Shown: positions 1 to 11,699, counted from the first letter of the stretch. The stretch: 64,000 bases of DNA from Macrotis lagotis (GCF_037893015.1 NC_133658.1:177339579-177403578), one strand, 5' to 3'. Notes: a model not told the origin generated them from the sequence alone. Made by a program: numbers and translations.

Positions 1-410
1 CTCCTTTAGTTCTTCATCATCATTCTTTGCCAATATAATCCAGTTCTGCTTTTTTCTTTGCCAATATAATCCAGTTCTGCTTTTTTCATTATTTTCATTA
101 TTTTCATTTTTTTCCATCTAGTTATTTTTAGATTTCCTTGTATTCCTCATATTTGCCTATTTTAACTGCATAATAATATTTCATTGCCTTAATGCACAAT
201 TTTATTGAATTATTCTTTTTTTGTTGAACATTTAGGTTGCTACCAATTTTTTTAATTACCTAAACTACTGCTATGCAAATTTTTGAAAAGCCAGATCTTC
301 TTAAAATTGTTAATAACACTTCCAGGGTATAGTCTTAATAATGGAGTTATTGCATAGGGATTACTTTACCTTCACTTAGACATTTTCTGTAAGTAGATCT
401 ACACTAGAAT
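1..410 (-). mobile_element. Old L1 3'-region fragment
   Basis: On the minus strand this resembles the C-terminal part of LINE-1 ORF2. The stretch around 225-345 (a 'taggttgctaccaa' block followed by 'gggtatagtcttaataatgg') parallels the homologous blocks of the much better preserved L1 at 55280-55430. It is diverged and carries no usable reading frame. Family assignment rests on pattern recall, so its limits are approximate. Confidence 0.4.
25..86. repeat. Perfect 31-bp tandem duplication
   Basis: A 31-base unit (starting ctttgccaatataatcc) occurs twice head to tail, at 25-55 and 56-86, without a mismatch. It lies inside the old L1 fragment and looks like a recent slippage or local duplication event. 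Confidence 0.9.
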
Positions 411-414
411 TTTC

Positions 415-1250
415 TTTTTTAAAAAAAGTAATTTAATTTTAATTTCTTGATTCTCTTCCACCTATTTTGAACACAAAACCACAAAAAACAATACTACACA
501 CACACACATACATATACACACACAGTCATACAAAACAAATTCATATGTTAAACATGTTCAAAAGAAAAAAGGGAAAGTGAAGGAAGAAAATTTGCTTAAG
601 TATGTTCTTTTAGGCCATCACCTCATTATTTAGAGGCAAATAGAATGTTTTGTCTTAAATCTTTTAGAGTTGTGGTTAGTCATGTGTTGAGCAGAATTAT
701 TATATTTTTTAAATTGATTGTATTTACAACATTGCTGTTATTATATAAATTTATCCTTCTGGTTCTACTCACTTCACTTTGTATCATTTCATAAAAGTCT
801 AATTAATGACTCTCATAATCTACCCTATTCTTCTTCTTTCCTTTAACCACTTTCCTTCCTATCTCATCTTGGGAAAAAATGTATTTCTATACATAATTGC
901 AAATATATGTACTTTTTTTGTCCCTTTCCAATTCAGATAAGTATGAGGTTCGAGTATCATCAGCTCCCCCTTCCAGTGCCCCCTTCTTATTGTATTAATT
1001 CCTTTCTGAACATTCCAATTTTGAGATCTTGTTTTCCCCCTTTCTTCCTCTTCCTTCCTCCCTCTCTCAGGGCAATCCTATTCCCTATCCCTTTTATCCT
1101 TCTTGTTAGACTTGTGTACAAGATGCATTTATCTTTGAGGATTTGCTTGTAGATTTGTTCTAGTCATTCTCTTCTGTGTTTATGTCTTGAGCTTCCCTGT
1201 TGTAGTAATAATTCTTTATAGTCAAGGTTATAGTTTTACTTTTAGTTTTG
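415..1250 (-). mobile_element. Old L1/HAL1-like fragment (3' end plus inter-ORF region)
   Basis: Read on the minus strand, the low-coordinate end starts with an A-rich tail (T/A-rich 410-430). A 3'-UTR-like stretch follows, then a short piece of ORF2 C-terminus near 755-790 (ctggttctactcacttcact). From about 830 a pyrimidine-rich block resembles the ORF1-ORF2 spacer seen at 53860-54250. Nearly all of ORF2 is missing between these parts, which is the half-L1 (HAL1) layout. There is no intact coding capacity. Family name is by recall. Confidence 0.4.
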
Positions 1251-2510
1251 CTCATTCTTCTAGCCACTTCTTTGCATTCTGTATTTGTTTGTTCCTCTTG
1301 GGGGAAGGGATGTCTGGTCTAAGCTTGAATTCTCTTACACATTTTTTTCTGTTTTCATAACTTGGAATGGGGATCCACAAGCTTTCAGTGATCTCAAAGT
1401 GATATGATCCAGAAGGAGATCTTTATACTGTCCTCTTTCCCTGAGTTCTTCAAGTTCTTCAAGTTCCAGGTTTGGATCTTTTGTTCTTGGAATCAGAGCT
1501 ACAACTACTATTCTCTTCATCTTTTTGTTCAGTGCTTCAGGAACAAAGAACAATTCCAGGTTCAGAAAGCATAGCTAACAGAGTTAGTTAGAAAAATAAT
1601 GTTCATTTGTGTAAGTTATTAATAAAATCTGTTAACACTCTTTTTCATTAGTGACTTGAAGGCTGACAATATTTAGATTGTTATCTTTAGAAGGCAGATA
1701 CTTGTAAGAAGAGAATAGCTAGCTAAATAGAACCTTAAAGGCGTAAAAGGAATTTAGAAATAAAACAAGCCTTTAGTTATATGCTTTATATATTATATAT
1801 GTATTTATACATACACATGAATACACAAAAGAAAATCAAATGATTCTTCTTACTGCCTATTTCTAGAAATTTTGCTCTCTGGCCTAAGACATATTTCAAA
1901 AATCGTTCATAAGCTATATGGCTAAGAATGAAGTGATTTTCTGTACTATTAATGGGCCTTTTCATTTTGAAGGCAAACATGAACATCCATACAGGAGACA
2001 TTTATTATTCCCAGAACTGATAGAAAATTAGCCAGGTCATAAAATCCATGAATGGTTTTGCTATTGCAGCTGAGTATCTCAAAGAAAGCCAATAATCCTG
2101 TCGTTAAAATGGTTAAGGATGATGTTGTTTTTGCTAGTCCAGGCAAGGCAATGGTCCCATGTGTTTGACTTTCCAAATCCCTACACAGAGATCTAAAAGG
2201 AAAGATCTGTATCTAAACTTTGTTCTTCTGGTGGGGTCCAAATGGAAGTTGCCTTTGCTATAAATTTGTTCCTGTGGATCTCTCAAATTCTGGAAAAAAA
2301 TCCCCATTCTTCTAATCTCTAACCTACTTGAAATATTAGATCAGCTTTAAAATGAACAACCAAACACTTTGTGCATTAATTTATAGCTCTGTTCATAGAA
2401 GTACACACATATACCAATGTTCTTAGATTCACTACGTAATTACTTAAGAATTCTGAAATACTAAAGACATGATGAAAGCAGTGATATATTCTTTTCAGCT
2501 TTTCAATTGA
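1251..2510. other. No recognised gene or repeat
   Basis: AT-rich single-copy-looking DNA downstream of ISM1. It contains a 72-codon minus-strand ORF at 1335-1553 and a 75-codon one at 1949-2176. Neither resembles a family I know, and their length is within what chance gives here. Confidence 0.5.
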
Positions 2511-2514
2511 AAAT

Positions 2515-2650
2515 GGAGGGCAAAGCATGGATACCCAATCATTTGTAGCTGGGTGACCTTAGACAAGTCACTTAATTTTCAGACTTAGTTTCTTCATCTT
2601 CAAAATGACTTTGTTGATCTGAAGGATTCCTTAGGTTCCTTTAAATTTTT
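2515..2650 (+). repeat. MIR-like CORE-SINE
   Basis: The order of motifs matches a MIR core on the plus strand: 'agctgggtgaccttagacaagtcactta', then a 'tttcttcatcttcaaaatg' segment and a short T-rich end. It is diverged and truncated at its tRNA-like head. Confidence 0.65.
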
Positions 2651-2979
2651 TTTATCTGTGAAACCTACTCTTAATAGACTGCATAAAATTTTTTATGCCA
2701 AACAAGCATAGCTGTTCGTGGGATTTTGATCATGTAGCTGCAAACTAATGAGGACAAATTCATGGGTGTAACTTCCATATGGGCTATTTAGCTTTAGTCT
2801 TTTCTAAAGTTATTCTCCATCTTTATAAAGGATATTACACTGTCATTTTTCCTTAATAAAATTATATTGCTTTAATTATTCTAGTAGAATAGTAATAAAA
2901 ATAGTTCATATATACATTTTAAACATATTTTAAAAAAATTATCTTGATCTATTTTACTCCCCCTCCATACTTCATTCTG

Positions 2980-3115
2980 GAGTCATAGAACCTTGATTCA
3001 AAATCTAAAAACACATATTACCTATGTGAACTTGGGAAAGTCACTTAACCCCATTGAGTTTCAATTTCTTTATTTGCACTTTAAACTCTAAATTTCTATA
3101 CTCTAAGATCATATC
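2980..3115 (+). repeat. MIR-like CORE-SINE
   Basis: Contains the CORE-SINE landmark 'gaacttgggaaagtcactta' followed by a degraded 'tcaatttctttatttgc' segment, in plus orientation. Only the core is recognisable. Confidence 0.6.
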
Positions 3116-3119
3116 CTTT

Positions 3120-4660
3120 TTGATCTTGCCTTTATGGAAAAAAACAATGACAAGGAAGTCAAGAGAGCTTTTGCCAAATTGCCAATCCCAAATCTGTTGA
3201 GAACTTGAACTTTCAGGACCTTCCAGATACTAGTCAGTTAAGTGTCTGAATATCAAATCTCCTGAATTAAATATATAATTTTGCTTGAGAAAGGTATAGG
3301 AAATTTGCTTGAGGGTATAGGAAATCATAGATTAATAGATTTTTCATCACCTTTTCTTCCCTACCCCCTTTATCTCTAGAGATGAAACTAAACTATTGTC
3401 ACAATATTTAGTTGTTTGTTTTTTCAGACTAGACCCCAGATCCACATGGTTCCCTCCTCTGCTAATTTTGGGAATCTATATTAAACTAGAAAATTGGGAT
3501 TACATCACAATTGCTCAGAGCTCTTTGTTAGGAAAATTCTAATTATTTAGGTGGAGGCTTAGCCATTTGCATTAATTTAAATTTATTGTCATTTAACCCC
3601 ATTGCATTTAAAAAAAAAAGAAAGGACAACAAGAATCCACTATCTTAACTTGCCATAATCTTCCTAAAACATTTCAAATTTATATTAATCTCTAGTTGAA
3701 CTTTGATGTCTCTTTGGTTGAGGTAAAATTTAAGTCCCAGTAAACATTTGGGCAAAGGAGCAAAAAGATAATAAAAAAAAAATCTCTGCTAATAGGTACC
3801 AGAAGATGGGAAAAGAACAAATCTTTTCTTAGAACTTCCCTTTTGTATCTTAAAAAATACATACAGACCTGGAAGCCTTCTGCTCTGAGATATCTAAAGG
3901 TCTCTTCCAGAGTTCAATATTTCTATTTCTTTCTCCTTTTGCCTGTTACCCCAGGGCCACCAATTCTTTCCATCTCAGTTTTTTACATCTTCATTCCTTC
4001 TTCTCTACAGTCAGACATTTGAATTCTTGATTCTAAGCTAGTGTTCCGATTTTATGTAAGCCCCACAGATGTGTGACCAAGTCCTTCAATTAGTCCAAAC
4101 AGACTTCTTATACAACATTATTCCATTTCTTCCAAAAACTTTCAAGGACTTCTAAATTGACAAAGGCCTTTTTTGCACTTAATCTAAAGCAGATTCATTT
4201 AACATGGGTCTTTGGATTTAAGGAGAGGGATCTTTGGGAAAGTTTCAGGTATAGGCAAAACATTACATCTTTATATCAGTATAATAAATAGGTTTACTTT
4301 ATAATATATTTAAAAGCACTGTTCTCAGAGGGTTCACAGATTAACTTGATTACCAAAGGGATCTATGGATATAAAAAAGGCTAAGAGCCTCTCACATAAA
4401 GTCTTTCATTAATTTGGTTCATTCAATCAGGAGAGGTATTCTCAAGCAGATTTGCAGCATGAATGGGGTATGCTGATTGAATTAATGGGAATTATCAGGC
4501 ATGTAACTTTTAGTGTAGTACCAACATAAAAATACATTCAAAATGATTTCTAGGCAATGAGATTTGACTTACCAGTAACCTGAAAAAAATATGAAATTCA
4601 GTGACTTTTAGAAACATGGTAAACAATTTTCCAGTTTATTTGATTTTATGTTGACATGAG
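3120..4660. other. No gene or clear repeat recognised
   Basis: AT-rich intergenic DNA. The part from about 3340 to 3600, with several AT-rich homeobox-like words (for example ctaattatttagg), has no obvious repeat signature and could be tested for cross-species conservation. No supported ORF. Confidence 0.5.
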
Positions 4661-4666
4661 AAAGTG

Positions 4667-4668
4667 TC

Positions 4669-4700
<32 letters not shown>

Positions 4701-4705
4701 TGTGT
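4667..4705. repeat. (TG)n microsatellite
   Basis: About 19 TG dinucleotides with one interruption (tgtatgtg). A 79-codon ORF that runs through it is a product of the repeat. Confidence 0.95.
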
Positions 4706-4884
4706 AACCACATATCTGCCTTCTAAAGGAACAATTTTCTCCCTACCATGCAATCCTTCAGAATTCAAAAAGCAGAGTTCAAAAGCTTGTTTTCCTGATC
4801 AACAACTAGAGAGGAAAATGCGTGCAAAGCCAGAAGACATTTATTTTGATGATCAACCAGGATATTGGAAACCTTGCTTGCTGT

Positions 4885-5075
4885 CTAGGAGCTGAGTGGC
4901 ACAGGTTTTGGAGTCAGGAGAACCTGAGTTTAAAATCCTGACTCAGGTACTTACTAGTTTGGTTACCTTGGGCAATGCACTTACATACTCTGCACCACAA
5001 GTTCCTCATTTATAAAATAAGTGATTTAGACTTCATGGTCTCTAGGGTCCCTTCTAGCTCTATGATTCTGTTATC
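4885..5075 (+). repeat. MIR/THER-type CORE-SINE
   Basis: A largely complete plus-strand SINE. It has a tRNA-like head with 'gagtcaggagaacctgagtt', a core with 'ttaccttgggcaatgcactta', a 'cctcatttataaaataag' segment and the tail 'gggtcccttctagctctatg'. It is intergenic, downstream of ISM1. Confidence 0.75.
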
Positions 5076-5774
5076 TATGACCTTTGTCTTGAAGTCCTGT
5101 CTTCTAGTTCCAATTATACTTTTTCATTAAGATCCAAATCTTTTTAACTCTGAACTCTGAAAAATTGGAAGCAAATTCATACCTTATCTAGTCCAAATTA
5201 TGGGGGGATGTAGAGGTCCCTTTTCCAAGAAAGGGGTTAGTTTTGAGTGGAAGAGATTGTATCTTATTTATAATAGAAAGGCACTTCCTCAATCCCTGAG
5301 AATTAAGAAGCTACTCTTTCCTGCTACCTTTTGTCCTAGATGGAATCAGTTGAGGGATAGCTGGGTTATTTTTGTTCCATTTTAAATAATTAAGAGGTAA
5401 TATGGCTCCACTATTGATTTCAGTATTGCTCAGGATCTAGTCCTATGTCTTCCATGGACAGAATGAGAGACTGGTCAGTTTTCTTATTTATAAAATGAAA
5501 GGGGTAGAAGAGATATTATTTCTCAAGTTCTTTTAAGTTCTTGAAAGCTTTTTCTTAACTCTATGCCTCTCTAGAAGTTAGAATTAAAAGTATATTCCTT
5601 CCCTAACATTTAGCTTTAAGTAATTTCAAACATCCCAGATTTCATGGGCACCTGATTCAATTTGTCTGATAGTTGGGGTCTTGGAAAACTGTTGTATCAA
5701 AGGTTTCTCTTAACTTGGCCAACATCCAAGATTTGAATAAAGTTCCTTCAGCCTGGCTAATTGTTTCATCAGAG

Positions 5775-5940
5775 TTCATAATAAGGGGTAGATGAAAATA
5801 TCTTTCATTTGACTGTGGCTGAACATTGTGTTTACTGTTAAAAAGAATTGTGGGGGGGGCACTTTAGGAAACTGCAGACCCCAATACAAATCAGCAATGA
5901 GATTGGCAGCTAAATAAAATCCTTTGCTATCCTAGACTTT
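5775..5940 (+). repeat. Left arm of a long inverted repeat
   Basis: The segment 5793-5938 reappears in reverse complement at 7769-7912. Shared words include 'tatctttcatttgactgtgg', 'tactgttaaaaagaatt', 'tttaggaaactgcaga' and 'taaataaaatcct', in the same order and spacing. Weaker similarity continues outward to about 5775. It may be two copies of an unnamed repeat in opposite orientation, the ends of a DNA transposon, or an inverted duplication. Confidence 0.85.
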
Positions 5941-6149
5941 ATTAACAGATGTCTAACTGTCCAGGATGGAGATGATAACTCTGCTGTATTCTCTCTTGCA
6001 CAGGCTATATAAGTTTGGGCCATCAAATTTCAGTCAAGCTGGTGTGTTTCAGGTCTAGACTAGCAAGGTCATGATGAATCTGGAAACTAGTAAAGTGGTT
6101 GAAGGAACTAAGGATACTTAACCTAGAAGTATTTGGCTCTCAAACTCAG

Positions 6150-6600
6150 TGCTTAGATCAACAATCAACAAACACTGATTAAACACCTAGGTGTTTAATA
6201 TATAGGTGGTACAGTGGATAAGAGTTTGGGCCTTGGAATCAGGAGGATGGAAGTTTGAATTGGGCCACAGATACTTGATGCTTACTAGCTGTGTGATCTT
6301 GGGCAAGTTACTTAACCCTGATTGTCTTGACAGGGCCATCTCCTGTTGTCCTGATCCATATCTGGCCACTGGACCCAGATGACTGGAGGAAAAAGTGAGG
6401 CTGGTAACTTAGCACAGATCCCCTCACTGAAATTCAGTTCATCTGCTTGTCATGGCAGCACCTCTTTGATATCATTATCTTTGGAGAATGAAGGACAAAC
6501 ATCATCACATCATTAAATACCTACTATATATAAGGTACACAAGTGGAAATTACAGGAGATCTCTAATCAATAAAAGGAACAGCTTTCTAACAATCAGAGC
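6150..6600 (-). repeat. L2 3'-end fragment split by a SINE
   Basis: 'caatcaacaaacactgatta' before the SINE and 'taaatacctactatatat' after it match the reverse complement of the LINE-2 3' end (aataaatgcttgttgattg type). The SINE at 6190-6510 divides the two halves. Confidence 0.55.
6190..6510 (+). repeat. tRNA-headed SINE with RTE-like tail
   Basis: The head 'ggtggtacagtggataagag' and core 'gctgtgtgatcttgggcaag' are tRNA/CORE-SINE-like. The second half runs through 'ggccactggacccagatgac' and 'catggcagcacctctttgat' to the end 'gagaatgaaggacaaacatc', a tail I associate with marsupial RTE-mobilised SINEs. A possible short duplication (ttaaacacct/ttaaatacct) flanks it. A 60-codon minus-strand ORF inside is incidental. 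Confidence 0.65.
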
Positions 6601-6944
6601 TATCCCCAAGTAGTAGATATGACTTCTTCATATAGTAGTGACTATTCCATTGCTAGTGGTCTTCAAGTGGACACTGGGTGACTTGTCAGGGATGTTGGGT
6701 TCCTATTCAGAAGTTTAGTTATAGGTTGTCCTTTTTTATTCAAATGATAGAATTATTTAGAAATTTGGTGGTCTGTGGCCAGAATAGAATCATATCCAGA
6801 ATTATTATACTCATCTTTTTAGGGTGACAAATTTAAGATTATAGATATTTTCCTCCAGAAATGAATAGGTCTTTCTGTCATTCACTTCCTTGGGAAAAAA
6901 ATGAGAAAAACCTGGGGATGCTTAATGAAGGGTGCAATACGGTA

Positions 6945-7115
6945 TTGGAGAAAGAGCCCCACCCAACTGTAGGATCAAAGGACTGGATTCAAGACTTACT
7001 TCTGAGTGTGACCTATGGGACATTGGACAAATCACATGCCCTTGCAGGCCCTGTCCCACTTTTGTAAAATGGATTTGACAAATGGATTTTGAGATCTAGT
7101 TCTGAACCTGTTTGT
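6945..7115 (+). repeat. MIR-like CORE-SINE
   Basis: Plus-strand core landmarks are 'ggacattggacaaatcacat', a damaged 'cccacttttgtaaaatgg' and 'gagatctagttctgaacctg'. It is diverged and contributes most of the 68-codon ORF at 6861-7067, which I do not regard as a gene. Confidence 0.55.
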
Positions 7116-7374
7116 CCTAAGCATCACTGATTGATTAGATTGTTTCTGAAATTCTATGAGAAATTCCCAGTATTTCATTAGAAGAGAAATATAATTCTTC
7201 TACTTTTGATTATAAAGGGATGAAATATAGTTAGTAGACTATCTAGGCCATTTTCATTTCCCCTGTTTTCTTCCATCTACTTGTACATTGACTACTTTGC
7301 TTCTAAGGGATAACCAAGAAGGGGACTAAGGAAAAGAATAAGAGACAAAAATCTCTAATTTATCATAATTGCTG

Positions 7375-7645
7375 ATGGGGCAACTCAGTAACACAGTAGA
7401 TAGAATGCTGGATCTGGTGTTAGGTAAGTTCATCTTTATGAATTCAAATCTGGCCTACGTGACCCTTGGCAAGTCACTCACTAGTCATATGACCCTGGGC
7501 ATGGCACTTAGCTCTGTTTACCTCAGTTTCCTCTTCTGAAAAATGAACTAGAGAAGAAAATTACAAATTACCACAGTATATTTGCCAAGAAAATCCCAAA
7601 TGAGGTCACAAAGGGTCTGGTACAACTAACATAACTGAACAGCAA
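7375..7645 (+). repeat. MAR1-type SINE
   Basis: Plus orientation. It has a head 'gcaactcagtaacacagtag', a core with 'catatgaccctgggcatggc' and 'tacctcagtttcctcttctg', and then the MAR1 second half with 'tttgccaagaaaatcccaaa', 'gaggtcacaaagggtctggt' and 'aacataactgaacagcaacc'. It lies inside the loop of the 5.8/7.8-kb inverted repeat. Confidence 0.8.
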
Positions 7646-7768
7646 CCACAACAAATTCAGCTAATACTGTATTTAGGAACTGTTCTTGTAAAAGCCTGTA
7701 TATAAAAAGGGGTAGAGAAGGTCAAAGTCATTAGCTAAAAGGAAGTTCAAGGATTATCTGTAGATCTT

Positions 7769-7912
7769 AGTCTAGGATAGTACAGGATTTTATTTAACTG
7801 CCAATCACATTGTTGATCCATATTGAATCTGCAGTTTCCTAAACTGTTCCCCAAATTCTTTTTAACAGTAGACACAATGTGCAGCCACAGTCAAATGAAA
7901 GATATTTTCATG
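7769..7912 (-). repeat. Right arm of a long inverted repeat
   Basis: Reverse complement of 5793-5938 at roughly four matches in five by eye, with a small indel where the left arm has a run of G. The two arms enclose about 1.83 kb that carries three SINEs, so the arrangement is older than at least some of those insertions or was assembled by them. Confidence 0.85.
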
Positions 7913-8129
7913 TCTCATTATTTCAGAAAATTGAGTTGATTTTTAGCTTCAGAGAAAAAATTTTTTGAATCTCAGAGCTTCCATTTGTGATTTAAAATTA
8001 GAAACTCTTTCCATTAATATAGTCAACAGAAACAAAATATTGTTCCCAAATGATAATAAATATTTTTAATTTGCATAACTTATTGGCACAAATTTAGGCT
8101 GTTTTCAAATATAGACTGCACCACTAAAA

Positions 8130-8545
8130 TGAGATCACAGAATCCCAGTACTGGAGTGGATTTCATAGACTTCTTATCCAACCTTTAAGTATGTGGGAAT
8201 TACCTTTGTATCAAGTGGTCAACCTTGACTAAAGTAGACTAATGGATGAACCACTTCTTCAAGAGGCAGCATTAAAAGTTAGAACATTTTTCATTTTATT
8301 GAACCTAAATCTGCCTCTTTACAACTTCCCCTTTTGTTCCTGGTTCTTCCATCTTGGACCAATTAGAAAAAAACAAGCCCTCTTCACTATGTCTTCAAAT
8401 ATCAAAGGATATCTTTCACATTTCAAGTTAGTTTTTCTTTCCAACCTGAACATTCCCAAGTCTTCAATGAGCTTTGATTTGGCACAGATTCTAATGCTTT
8501 CACCATTTTGAGTATCCTCCTCTGGACATGTTTCCCTTCATCAGT
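8130..8545 (-). repeat. L3/CR1-like LINE 3' fragment
   Basis: Read on the minus strand, the order of words (gaggcagatttaggttcaat; later a 'gggctt' motif) follows the CR1/L3 3' region, the same region seen in plus orientation at 40490-40830. A matching minus-strand piece lies at 21005-21270. The 89-codon plus-strand ORF at 8242-8511 is an antisense accident of this repeat. Confidence 0.6.
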
Positions 8546-8549
8546 TTGA

Positions 8550-8805
8550 CTTTGTTGAATTATTTCAGTCATGTCCAATTCATTGAGATCTCAGTTGGCA
8601 TTTTCTTGATAGCGATACAGGAGTCATTTGCCATTTTCTTCTCCAGCTTATTTAACAGATGAGGAAATTGAGACCAACAGTATTACATGACTTGCCCAGG
8701 GTCACACAGCTAGTTAAGAGTCTGAGACCAGATTTAAACACCCAAAGATGAGTATTCCTGATCCTAAACCCAGTGTTCTATCCACTTCACTATCTGACTG
8801 TCCCC
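8550..8805 (-). repeat. MAR1-type SINE
   Basis: Minus orientation. It opens with 'tttcagtcatgtccaattca' and passes through 'cattttcttctccagc', 'acagatgaggaaattgag' and 'gacttgcccagggtcacaca'. It ends in the tRNA-like head around 'gttctatccacttcacta'. This is the reverse complement of the MAR1 layout at 7375-7645. Confidence 0.8.
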
Positions 8806-8819
8806 CCTTTCCAATATCT

Positions 8820-10130
8820 CTCCTAAAATGTCATTCCCTAAACTCAAGAAATTGTCTGACTATACCTGTACCAGGTAGAGGTATACTGGGTATATAAAGT
8901 ACAGGGTAACCATCACTTTCCTCATAATAGATTTTTAAAGAAAGAAAATATACAGGTATATTCTGGAGGGAAAATACTGATTATAGGAAAGATACTTTTA
9001 TTCCCACTTTACAGATAGTAAAACTGAGACCCAGATGACTGCATTTCCAGAGGAAAGCAAAGAGGATTGGAAAAGGGAGGAGGAATGTGAACTGTGCTTA
9101 CCTTTCATCTTCTTGGGCCCTTGCTTCCATTGCTGCTATTTTTCTTCACTCACCTTACACAAGCTTGGAACTGGTTTACACTTCTTTACTGCGCATTTTG
9201 ATTAATATGGCATCTATAAGAACTGAGAGAAGCATTAGGAAACTGGAAAATACCAGATTCTGAGGCATGAACAAGTAGTCCCAGTTCTCACTCTAGTCAT
9301 GATTAAATATATACCCTGTAATTTTAGTTATGTTCTTTGTCCATCTCCTGTCCTCAAAATTGAGGGGAGTTGATCCCATCCCCCTTAAATTTCCCTATCC
9401 CACAGCTCATTATGAAAATTATAATCTCATACCACTTAATGGTCAGGTTCGATAAAGGTAAGGTAACTGAGCTGATACTGAGCTAGCCAGATTATAGAGA
9501 GTATAATTTGCTCTTCTTATTAGAGATGAGGTTGGTACAGTTTTAAATGTTAGACTACAACAGACTTAGCACAGCTAGGAAAACAATGCTGAGGACTTTG
9601 TGAGATGCAGACCTTCTGTGAGATATTTCCACTTCTTGAAACTTATTCCAGTATTTGAAATGTTTCCTTATTTTACCACAAATTTATTAGTATTAGATAC
9701 TTCTGCCTGAGCCAGCTTATACCAGTATTCTTGAAATCTGACTGTGAAATTTTCCATGTGGGCATTTACATCTTGGAAATGAACAAACACTGTAAATCAG
9801 GGCTTGACATTGTTTTGCTTACTGTCTAGATTTAAGAAAGTGATGGAGAATATGTTAATACAGATTAAGCTTAAAATATGTCCTGTATACTACTTAAATT
9901 TTTTTTTCCCTAAAAGCTGGCTGTTGAATTTTTACCAGCATGTTGCTGCTTCTAAGTAACTAGAAGTAGAGTAAGGATTTTGGCAACAGATTTAAGCTAA
10001 TAACAATATAGTTCTGTAATCCCAGACTTCTCCCTTTTATCTTCAGTGGTAGCAATTCTTACTCTCTGGGGAGGCTTTTTAAATTTTGGAAAGAAGCAAA
10101 TCTGTCAATTGATATGCATGATTATGATGG
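8820..10130. other. No gene recognised
   Basis: Intergenic DNA. A short degraded MIR core in minus orientation (cactttacagatagtaaaac) is visible near 8998-9040. The rest shows no repeat signature or credible ORF to my reading. Confidence 0.45.
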
Positions 10131-10134
10131 TTTG

Positions 10135-10310
10135 GATGGCAGATTCCAGTGAAATGGGTACTAGATTAAAGGAAGAGGATATGGACTCCAGACTCTATTA
10201 AATACTGCTCCGGTGAACTTGGGAAAGGAATAGAATTAACCTAGCCAGGTCTCAATTTCTTCAATCAGGAAATTAACTGAGGGAGTTGACTAAGGTCTTC
10301 ATCTATAAAT
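10135..10310 (+). repeat. MIR-like CORE-SINE (degraded)
   Basis: The order of 'ggatatggactccagactc', 'tgaacttgggaaagg', 'gtctcaatttcttcaatcag' and 'aaggtcttcatctataaatc' fits a plus-strand MIR core with insertions. Confidence 0.5.
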
Positions 10311-10544
10311 CCTTGAATCCCCTCTCATGATCTTTTTGGGTCCCCTGTCTAACTCAACCTTTTAATGTCTCTTTAGGCTGAGCCACTAGAGGGAGACTGG
10401 TGTCTATTTCTCATGATAGGGCTCTTAATAACATTTTGGTGGGAATGATCCTTTGTAGTCCCTAGGCATTCCGAAGTTATCTCTTCTCCTCTGGAGTCAC
10501 CAAAGAGCTAAAATATGACTTAAGAAATGTTCAGGATTGGCATA

Positions 10545-10690
10545 TAAATAGCATTTTACATTATAAGCTACCACAGCCTTTATGTTGTTACTTATAACAT
10601 TTGCAAAGTGATCCAGTTATATTTCATTTAGAATTCACAAAAAACCTGTGAGTTAAGTACTATAGGTATTTTTTGAAGGGTCCAGATTTG
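10545..10690 (-). repeat. MIR-like CORE-SINE (degraded)
   Basis: 'gcattttacattataagcta' followed by 'acatttgcaaagtgatcc' and 'cacaaaaaacctgtgagtta' fits the minus-strand 3' half of a MIR/THER element. Only this half is recognisable. Confidence 0.45.
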
Positions 10691-10744
10691 TGATTTAATG
10701 ATTGCTAGGGAATTCCAAGTGAAGAAATTCAACACACATATCCA

Positions 10745-11525
10745 AAACCAAGCTCATTATTTTTGAAGTACTATCATCTTTCCAGTCCTCCAAGCTTTCC
10801 AACCAGTTGTCACCCTCAACTCCTCATTCTCACTCCCCATAGACAATGAGTGGCCAAGACCTGTTGATTTTACCTTTCTAACATCTTTTGGATACACTCC
10901 CTTATGTTTTTTTGACACTGACACTACCATGGTAAAGGTCCTTATCTTCTCTGCCTGAACTATTGCAATAATCTGCTAGTTTCTCCCCACTCCAATCCAT
11001 TTTCCACTTACTGCCAATGATTTTCCTAAAGCACACAGTTCTCTGTCACCACCCTTATTTAATAAAATTCATAGCATCTCTAGGATCAAATAAAAAAAAG
11101 ACCTTTCATGGCCTTCCTCCTCCCCATGGCCTCTAATTTTCCAGTATTCTTATACCCTCTCCCCCAGCTCCATCTATACACTATAATACAGTGACACTGG
11201 CTTCCTTACATTTCCTTAAACAAGATATTCCATCTGCTGATTCAGAGAATTTTCACTGTCCCCCATGCCTGAAATTCTCTCTCTTCTCATCTCTGCCTCT
11301 TTACTTCCCTGACTTTCTTCAAGTCTCCACTAAAATTCTACTTTCAAAAGAAAACTTTCCCAATCCCATAAATTCTAATGCTTTTTATGTCAATATTTCT
11401 TTTTTATGCTATGTGTCTGTCCATAGGTATTTGCACATTGTCTCTCCCATGCTACTTAGTCTTAAGTCTCTTAGTCTCTATAGTCCCTAGTGCTTAATAA
11501 ATGGTTATTAACTACCTTCTCTTGT
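10745..11525 (+). mobile_element. LINE-2 3' fragment
   Basis: Plus-strand remnant of the end of the L2 reverse transcriptase ORF and 3' UTR. 'gaactattgcaataatctgc' corresponds to the L2 protein words L-DYCNSL, and 'tcctaaagcacacagttctc' is the typical continuation. The end 'gtgcttaataaatggttatt' is the L2 terminus. The 99-codon ORF at 11191-11490 is translated from it in a non-native frame. Confidence 0.8.
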
Positions 11526-11539
11526 GACAGATGAATACG

Positions 11540-11690
11540 TGTTGCTCAAGTCTTAAAAGCCTGGTACGCTGAAAAGTTAAATAAGTTGCTTATGGTCATA
11601 GCACCAAGATAGAACTGAAGCAAAACTTGATGTCAGATCTTCATGATTCTGGAGCTAGTCTTCCATCCAATTGTGTTGTCTTTCTGGGAA
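11540..11690 (-). repeat. CORE-SINE fragment
   Basis: 'gttaaataagttgcttatgg' and 'tgatgtcagatcttcatgat' match the minus-strand second half of MIR/THER elements, directly following the L2 end. Confidence 0.45.
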
Positions 11691-11699
11691 GCAAATGCA

